6,216 nucleotides of DNA from Sulfurovum sp. (GTDB taxonomy: Bacteria > Campylobacterota > Campylobacteria > Campylobacterales > Sulfurovaceae): positions 1 to 6,216 of the forward strand of contig JAGGRU010000271.1 in assembly GCA_021159425.1 (NCBI GenBank), read 5' to 3'. Position 1 is the stretch's first letter. Each line of letters begins with the position of its first letter. The translations under genes were made by a program, and so were the position numbers. Below the pieces are notes generated by a model. That model ran no database searches. It had not been told where the DNA came from and saw nothing but the letters and a program-made list of their open reading frames with translations. Below are positions 1 to 4,367 of the stretch, one piece after another.

Positions 1-2096
1 AACTCATCCCTGATGAACTGGGCATAGACCTCAAAGGCTCTTACGAGAAAGAACCGAAGATCAAAGCACTTTTAGAGAGTGACCCACAGGCAAAACGTAC
101 CTGGGAGTATGCACTGGCACTTGAAGGCTTGAATAGAAATGCGGGGACACATGCTGCAGGTGTTGTTATCTCAAATGAACCGCTTTGGCAGAAAACACCA
201 TTGTTTAAACCAACAGGACTTGATACCCTTGCAACGCAGTACTCAGGTAAGTATGTAGAAGATGTAGATCTCATCAAGTTTGACTTTCTTGGACTTAAAA
301 CGCTTACGGTCATTGAGGAAGCACTGCAACTGGTTGAGAGAAGACATGGAAAACGCATTAACTTTGTTGAAGAGGACATCGAAGACAAAGAGGTCTATAA
401 TTATATAGGCACGGGTGAAACACTGGGACTGTTTCAAATAGAGTCTGCCGGTATGCAGGATCTGGCTAAAAAACTAAAACCAAACGGCTTTGAAGATGTT
501 ATTGCGATGCTTGCACTTTACAGACCGGGACCGATGGAGTCCGGAATGCTGGATGACTTTGTAGAGCGTAAACACGGGCGTGCAAAAATTACATATATGT
601 TTCCGGAACTTGAAGAGATACTGAAACCTACCTATGGTGTTATCGTGTATCAGGAACAGGTTATGCAAATTGTGCAGACCATCGGTGGCTTTAGCCTTGG
701 CGGTGCAGACCTGGTACGTCGTGGTATGGGTAAAAAAGATCAGGCCTTGCTCGATAAACTCAAAGTTGAGTTTGTAGAGGGTGCTGTGAAAAATGGTTTT
801 GACGAAGCCAAATCAGCTGCACTGTTTGACCTTATTTTGAAATTTGCAGGATACGGGTTTAACAAATCCCACTCAGCAGCCTATGCAATGATAACCTTTT
901 ATACCTCATTTTTGAAGCACTACTATCCTACAGAATTCATGGCAGCTATTTTGACCTTGGAGAAAAATAACACAGACAAAGTGGTCAGATATGTGGATGA
1001 AGTAAAACATATGGGGATGAAACTTCTTCCACCTGACATCAATAAATCAGGATTGGTATTTGAAGCACGGAACATTGATGGTGATGAGGTCGTTATGTTT
1101 GGTATGGGAGCACTGAAAGGTGCAGGTGACATAGCCATCAATACTATGCTTGAAGCCAGAGGGGATGAAGAATTTAAAGACCTTTCTGATTTTGTTTCCC
1201 GTATTGACTCAAGTAAAGTCAATAAAAGAGTGATCGAGACACTTATTAAGGCAGGGGCATTTGACAGCTTTGGATACTCTCGTAAAGCAATGCTTTCTCA
1301 GATAGAAGATATCATCGATACGGCTAAAAAAGCAGGGGAAGCGAAAAAAATGGCGGTAGGTTCTCTCTTTGGTGAAGGTGAAGAGATGACATCGGTCACA
1401 CTCACACTTACACACATGGATGAGTTTGAACCTATGGAGATCCTTGAAATGGAAAAAGAGTCTCTTGGCTTCTATGTTTCCGGGCACCCACTCGACAAAT
1501 ACCGTGAAACACTTGATGAAATAAATTATACCTTGAGCTCGGAGATCGATGATTTGGCAGATGGTTCGCAGGCTATGTTCATAGGAAAAATTGAAGGCAT
1601 TGTAGAAAAGATCTCTAAAAAAGGGAACAAATTCGGTATTGCCAATATTATGGACTTGCACGGAAATATAGAGTTGATGCTTTTTGAGAACAGACTTAAA
1701 GAGTTGGATGAAGATTTTGACCTTAGCAAACCTATTGCTTTTAAAGTAAAGATTAGCAAAGACGATAACTTCACCCGTATGAATATTTTAAAGATCTCTT
1801 CTCTTAAAGATGCGAAGAAAACAAAAGTGAAAGTACAAAAAGAGGAAAAACACACGCCAGAACCGGTACAGCCCCCACTCATTTTAGCTCTGAATCTTAT
1901 GCCCGATGCCAAAACGGTAGAAGACCTTATGTGTCTTGTAGAACGCTACCCGGGGAAACGCCCGCTTGAGCTGCATATTAAGTCCAAACTCGCTGATGTC
2001 ATTATTGAATCTAAAATGAAAGTGAGTGAGTTGATCTTGGAAGAGGCTAAAGAGTTAGGGGTCTATTTGCAAGAGAATTTGAGTGTTGAAGGATAA
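1..2096 (+). CDS. dnaE: DNA polymerase III subunit alpha, 5'-truncated by window edge
   Basis: This is the catalytic alpha subunit of the replicative DNA polymerase III holoenzyme. The frame is open from base 3 to the TAA at 2094-2096, giving 697 residues, so the true start lies upstream and the ATG at 129 is internal. Family members have about 1150-1200 residues, so the PHP domain and the first two palm aspartates are outside the window. Visible in order: the RNAGTHAAG motif (about 132-158); KFDFLGLKTLT, whose Asp at 282-284 matches the third catalytic Asp (E. coli D555); fingers motifs YRPGP (519-533) and FNKSHSAAYA (858-887); a helix-hairpin-helix region (about 1095-1290, GMGALKGAG then LIKAGAFDSFG); a candidate clamp-binding motif VGSLF (1356-1370); an OB-fold domain (about 1558-1800); and a C-terminal tail of the type that binds tau. 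No terminator is evident after the stop. Identification is firm; organism placement is inference. Confidence 0.97.
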   Translation, partial: LIPDELGIDLKGSYEKEPKIKALLESDPQAKRTWEYALALEGLNRNAGTHAAGVVISNEPLWQKTPLFKPTGLDTLATQYSGKYVEDVDLIKFDFLGLKTLTVIEEALQLVERRHGKRINFVEEDIEDKEVYNYIGTGETLGLFQIESAGMQDLAKKLKPNGFEDVIAMLALYRPGPMESGMLDDFVERKHGRAKITYMFPELEEILKPTYGVIVYQEQVMQIVQTIGGFSLGGADLVRRGMGKKDQALLDKLKVEFVEGAVKNGFDEAKSAALFDLILKFAGYGFNKSHSAAYAMITFYTSFLKHYYPTEFMAAILTLEKNNTDKVVRYVDEVKHMGMKLLPPDINKSGLVFEARNIDGDEVVMFGMGALKGAGDIAINTMLEARGDEEFKDLSDFVSRIDSSKVNKRVIETLIKAGAFDSFGYSRKAMLSQIEDIIDTAKKAGEAKKMAVGSLFGEGEEMTSVTLTLTHMDEFEPMEILEMEKESLGFYVSGHPLDKYRETLDEINYTLSSEIDDLADGSQAMFIGKIEGIVEKISKKGNKFGIANIMDLHGNIELMLFENRLKELDEDFDLSKPIAFKVKISKDDNFTRMNILKISSLKDAKKTKVKVQKEEKHTPEPVQPPLILALNLMPDAKTVEDLMCLVERYPGKRPLELHIKSKLADVIIESKMKVSELILEEAKELGVYLQENLSVEG
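1356..1370 (+). other. candidate beta-clamp-binding motif within DnaE (VGSLF)
   Basis: The residues V-G-S-L-F, followed by G, sit between the helix-hairpin-helix region and the OB fold. This is where bacterial DnaE proteins carry the internal sliding-clamp-binding motif (QADMF in E. coli). The Leu-Phe pair that inserts into the clamp pocket is present, but the usual leading Gln is Val. Assignment rests on position and on the LF pair. Confidence 0.5.
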
Positions 2097-2111
2097 ATTT
2101 ATTTTTTATTC

Positions 2112-2171
2112 TATGAATTGAGATTATCATTTTTAATAATGCTCCAATTAATTAAATTGATATATGAATTG
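2112..2171 (+). repeat. short direct repeat TATGAATTG, two copies
   Basis: The nonamer TATGAATTG occurs at 2112-2120 and again at 2163-2171, 51 bases apart, in the gap upstream of the nonad-repeat gene. Between them lies CAATT-n5-AATTG (2145-2159), which shares the AATTG core. The second copy abuts the candidate -10 box. It could be a regulator site, but in such AT-rich DNA it may be chance. Confidence 0.25.
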
Positions 2172-2180
2172 TAATATAAT
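2152..2180 (+). promoter_or_regulatory. candidate sigma-70 promoter for the exported-protein genes
   Basis: A perfect -10 hexamer TATAAT lies at 2175-2180, 31 bases before the ATG at 2212. A weak -35-like TTAAAT at 2152-2157 sits 17 bases upstream of it. Housekeeping promoters in Campylobacterota often have a strong -10 and little or no -35, which fits. A good Shine-Dalgarno AAGGA follows at 2201-2205. This promoter probably drives the gene at 2212 and possibly also the one at 3178. Confidence 0.55.
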
Positions 2181-2211
2181 AATTTAGAATGATTTTAAAA
2201 AAGGACTATTT

Positions 2212-3114
2212 ATGAATAAAAATATGATTATCTTACCTCTCTTGGCACTTACATTTTCTCACATACACGCGGAAGATACTCGTGATCAAGTAAGAAATGA
2301 GATTTTGAAGTCGTTTGGTGAAGCAGATCAGGCACGTCAAACTACGATAGATGCGCTTCAAAAGACAGTAAAAAGTATAGAAGATGCACGTGCACACAGA
2401 GATGGTGAAGAACAAACCCAAAAGAGTACAGAAACCAAAATTGTTGAATCCCGGGAAATTGCTAACATTTCCCAATCTACAGCTACAGTTGAGATAGCTA
2501 AAATACATGCAAAAGGCAAGATCATTAAAGCCATTGTAAGAGTTGAAAATCTTGAATCAGGGAAAGCTACACCGGAAAAGATAGAAACTGAAAAAGCAAT
2601 TGCTACAAAAAAGATAGTAAAGGCTATTGCAACTGTTGAAATTGTAAAAGCAAAAGCAGCAAGAACCATTATAGAGGCTACAAAACAAGTTGAGATCAGT
2701 AAAACAAAAGAGAAATATAACATATTGGATGATGCTTCAGCACTTAAAATAGCAAAGAATATTTCTGCGGTAAAAATAGCAAGATCAGTTTCTGCTGTAG
2801 AGATCACGGAGGCAGTATCAAATGTTAAAATAACAAAAGCACTTTTAAATGAAGATGTTGTCTTATTCATGAAAGAGCAATATGAAGATTTAACATTAGA
2901 TGAGATCAAATCTAAAGCAAAAGCAGATATTTCTACTATTACGGCAAGAATGGAAGTAATACGTGCAAGATCTTTAGCGGAAATTGCTCAAATAGTCTCT
3001 TTTGTTAAGATCGCTGAAGCGATCAAGTTACAAAACGAGAATGAAGAGAATATAAAAGCAGATGATAAAAGATCAGCGTATCCCAAAGAGTTTATTCGAT
3101 TTAATGTTAAATAA
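2212..3114 (+). CDS. exported nonad-repeat protein of unknown function
   Basis: I do not recognise this 300-residue protein. The ATG at 2212 has AAGGA six bases upstream (2201-2205), and residues 1-20 form a signal peptide: Asn/Lys-rich start, hydrophobic stretch ILPLLALTF, then HIHA before a charged EDTRDQ. The mature part is highly charged and apparently all-helical, with no Cys or Trp, four Gly and, beyond residue 20, Pro only at 121 and 291. Its main feature is a 9-residue repeat, roughly [KE]-I-[AVT]-[KE]-x-[IVA]-[SA]-x-V, in three blocks at residues 76-111, 134-214 and 239-274. Residues 22-70 look like an ordinary amphipathic helix. No catalytic motif, lipobox, sorting signal or further membrane segment is seen. 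It probably forms a long rod in the periplasm or at the surface. The next gene, 63 bases downstream, also encodes an exported protein and may be co-expressed. Confidence 0.9.
   Translation: MNKNMIILPLLALTFSHIHAEDTRDQVRNEILKSFGEADQARQTTIDALQKTVKSIEDARAHRDGEEQTQKSTETKIVESREIANISQSTATVEIAKIHAKGKIIKAIVRVENLESGKATPEKIETEKAIATKKIVKAIATVEIVKAKAARTIIEATKQVEISKTKEKYNILDDASALKIAKNISAVKIARSVSAVEITEAVSNVKITKALLNEDVVLFMKEQYEDLTLDEIKSKAKADISTITARMEVIRARSLAEIAQIVSFVKIAEAIKLQNENEENIKADDKRSAYPKEFIRFNVK
2437..2544 (+). repeat. nonad repeat block A (residues 76-111, 4 units)
   Basis: Four consecutive 9-residue units place Ile at residues 77, 86, 95 and 104: KIVESREIA, NISQSTATV, EIAKIHAKG, KIIKAIVRV. The register is lost after residue 111, near the only Pro in the mature helical region (P121). 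Confidence 0.75.
2611..2853 (+). repeat. nonad repeat block B (residues 134-214, 9 units)
   Basis: Nine uninterrupted 9-residue units have Ile at position 2 in every one (residues 135, 144, 153, 162, 171, 180, 189, 198, 207), continued by Val216. Best units: KIVKAIATV, KIAKNISAV, KIARSVSAV, EITEAVSNV. Position 1 is mostly Lys or Glu and position 9 mostly Val. Codons differ between units, so the repeat is held at protein rather than DNA level. Confidence 0.85.
2926..3033 (+). repeat. nonad repeat block C (residues 239-274, 4 units)
   Basis: Four units carry Ile, Val, Ile, Ile at residues 240, 249, 258 and 267: DISTITARM, EVIRARSLA, EIAQIVSFV, KIAEAIKLQ. The block is out of phase with block B, being 24 residues on from V216. 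Confidence 0.7.
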
Positions 3115-3141
3115 TTTATATTTTTGTTAAGATATATAGGC

Positions 3142-3147
3142 TAAAAT
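3142..3147 (+). promoter_or_regulatory. possible -10 box (TAAAAT) before the second exported-protein gene
   Basis: TAAAAT lies 30 bases before the ATG at 3178, at a distance typical for a -10 hexamer. No convincing -35 is present at 16-18 bases spacing. It may give the gene its own promoter, or be chance in an AT-rich 63-base gap. Confidence 0.3.
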
Positions 3148-3177
3148 ACAGCAGGATTGTTTTCTTAAGAGGTTGAG

Positions 3178-4212
3178 ATGAGATTAAATATTATTATATT
3201 ATTATTGATGTTCGCAGTCGGATCTGCCTATGCAGATCTGTCTCAGTTAAATACTGAAGAGTGCAATTCAACCATTGGGTTACAAAATGCTGAAATTACA
3301 ATGCTTAAAGAAAAGATCAAAAAACTTGAAGCTGAACTTGAAACTTTCAAAAAAGTGAAGCCTATTGCCAGCAAAGCAATAATACCAGTAACAACTGTTG
3401 TTGTTCCTAGAGAAAAAGTATTCAAAGGTAAAAAGTTCGTAGTGAGAACATCTGAACCTAAAGAACTTACTGCATATTACACATCAAACCCTCAAACAGT
3501 AGAAAAACTTAAATTTAAACTTGAAATTAATGGCTTTGATATTTTAGCTGTAGATGAAATATTTAAAAATGAAATGGTCATTAGTTTTACAAATGAAGCA
3601 CTTCAAAACACAAATAGCTTTTTATCTGTATTGCATATGTCAGTGAGTAAAGATGTTGAGATCCGTGTACAAAACCCTTCTTATTTTGGAGCAGCATTTC
3701 TTCAAGATCAATTCAAGTATGGACAATTTACGGAAACATTGAAGGCGTTAGAATCAACGCTTGGAGAAATGTATGAAGCAGAAGACAAACTTGGACTCTC
3801 TAATTTATCTAATTATCATTTTATGTTAGGTATGCCGCATTTCAATGATATGATCGTGGTGGCAAAAGGAGATGATATTGTCGAAAGAGTTTCAGAAACA
3901 AATGCAACAAAACATATCTCTTATGTGTTGGCGTTACCAAATGGCTCAACTCTTGTAGGTCATAAACTTGATCATAAAACATATGATTACCTCAAAAAGA
4001 TAAAAGCAGAGAAAAATGCACAAATCTTCCCTTATGAAGTGATGATCAAAGATGAAAAAGCAGTGATGCTAAGTCCCAAATATTATTTGGCACTTTCTCT
4101 TCCTCTGCTTAGTATGACAGACTTTCTTAAAATTGCTTCAGCTCCGGATGAAATTGAGAAAGATATAAAAATAGTATATGAAAAAGAGAAAGATTCCTCT
4201 CTTGTAAAATAG
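3178..4212 (+). CDS. exported protein of unknown function, coiled coil plus globular domain (weakly DUF302-like)
   Basis: This 344-residue protein starts at the ATG at 3178, supported by AAGAGG at 3167-3172 five bases upstream. Residues 1-19 are a clear signal peptide: MRLN, a run of Ile/Leu, and AYA before Asp20. Residues about 36-60 form a short coiled coil (LKEKIKKLEAELETFKK), followed by a Pro/Val/Thr-rich linker (62-77). The rest looks globular. Residues 108-175 (an amphipathic helix, NGFDIL, then MVISFTNEALQ and IRVQNPSYFGAAFL) faintly resemble DUF302, a small alpha/beta domain of unknown function; I hold this loosely. The C-terminal part has features that look conserved: YHFMLGMP (213-220), LPNGSTLVGHKL (253-264) and the hydrophobic KYYLALSLPLLSM (301-313). 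There is one Cys (29) and no catalytic pattern I can name. It probably acts in the periplasm, perhaps anchored through its coiled coil to the repeat protein encoded just upstream. Confidence 0.88.
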   Translation: MRLNIIILLLMFAVGSAYADLSQLNTEECNSTIGLQNAEITMLKEKIKKLEAELETFKKVKPIASKAIIPVTTVVVPREKVFKGKKFVVRTSEPKELTAYYTSNPQTVEKLKFKLEINGFDILAVDEIFKNEMVISFTNEALQNTNSFLSVLHMSVSKDVEIRVQNPSYFGAAFLQDQFKYGQFTETLKALESTLGEMYEAEDKLGLSNLSNYHFMLGMPHFNDMIVVAKGDDIVERVSETNATKHISYVLALPNGSTLVGHKLDHKTYDYLKKIKAEKNAQIFPYEVMIKDEKAVMLSPKYYLALSLPLLSMTDFLKIASAPDEIEKDIKIVYEKEKDSSLVK

Positions 4213-4229
4213 AGAATATATCCTCTATT
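4208..4229 (+). terminator. weak hairpin over the stop codon, possible terminator
   Basis: AATAGAG (4208-4214) and CTCTATT (4223-4229) form a perfect 7-bp stem with an 8-base loop. The stem includes the TAG stop at 4210-4212. It holds only two G-C pairs and is followed by AT-rich sequence rather than a clean T run, so termination is uncertain. Confidence 0.3.
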
Positions 4230-4231
4230 AA

Positions 4232-4246
4232 TTACATTTTATGTAA
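4232..4246. promoter_or_regulatory. palindrome TTACAT-TTT-ATGTAA
   Basis: A perfect 6+3+6 inverted repeat lies just downstream of the hairpin at 4208-4229 and 121 bases before the isocitrate dehydrogenase start. It could be a second weak hairpin or an operator for a dimeric regulator. No regulator is identified. Confidence 0.3.
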
Positions 4247-4323
4247 ATATCTGTGTAGTATAGAAACAAATAATAAAGATAACTTTTTTGTAAGCAGTAA
4301 TTTAAATAGCCTGACTGTAAAAA

Positions 4324-4334
4324 AGTGTTACACT
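4324..4334. promoter_or_regulatory. palindrome AGTGT-T-ACACT upstream of isocitrate dehydrogenase
   Basis: A perfect 5+1+5 inverted repeat lies 33 bases before the ATG at 4368. Its right half contains TACACT (4329-4334), at a distance suitable for a -10 box, although no good -35 is seen. It could be the promoter core overlapped by an operator, which would couple isocitrate dehydrogenase expression to a dimeric regulator. This is inferred from position and symmetry only. Confidence 0.35.
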
Positions 4335-4367
4335 CCTCTCACTAATAATCTAATTTAAGGAATTTAA

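Noticed and set aside
129..131. ATG at 129 as the start of the polymerase gene
   Set aside because: The same frame is open to base 3 and the upstream residues (such as WEYALALEGL) continue the DnaE family sequence, so this Met is internal and the gene is truncated by the window.
1209..1661. Antisense open frames opposite dnaE, the longest 150 codons
   Set aside because: They lie within a well-supported dnaE domain region. The translations are rich in Cys, Phe and Ser, as expected of antisense shadows, and show no family resemblance.
2123..2138. ATTAT/ATAAT inverted repeat after dnaE as a terminator
   Set aside because: A five-pair, all A-T stem without a following T run is too weak to support a call.
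2358..2909. Long antisense open frame of 183 codons opposite the repeat-protein gene
   Set aside because: It is a by-product of the repetitive AT-rich coding sequence on the other strand. It has no credible protein features and overlaps a gene with a ribosome binding site and signal peptide.
2437..3033. CRISPR array or DNA tandem repeat
   Set aside because: The 9-residue periodicity is at protein level only. The 27-base units differ widely in sequence and no conserved DNA repeat or spacer pattern exists.
3108..3127. Palindrome TAAATAATTTA followed by T-rich sequence as a terminator
   Set aside because: The stem is all A-T with a one-base loop, so the RNA could not form a stable hairpin. It is better explained by base composition around the TAA stop.
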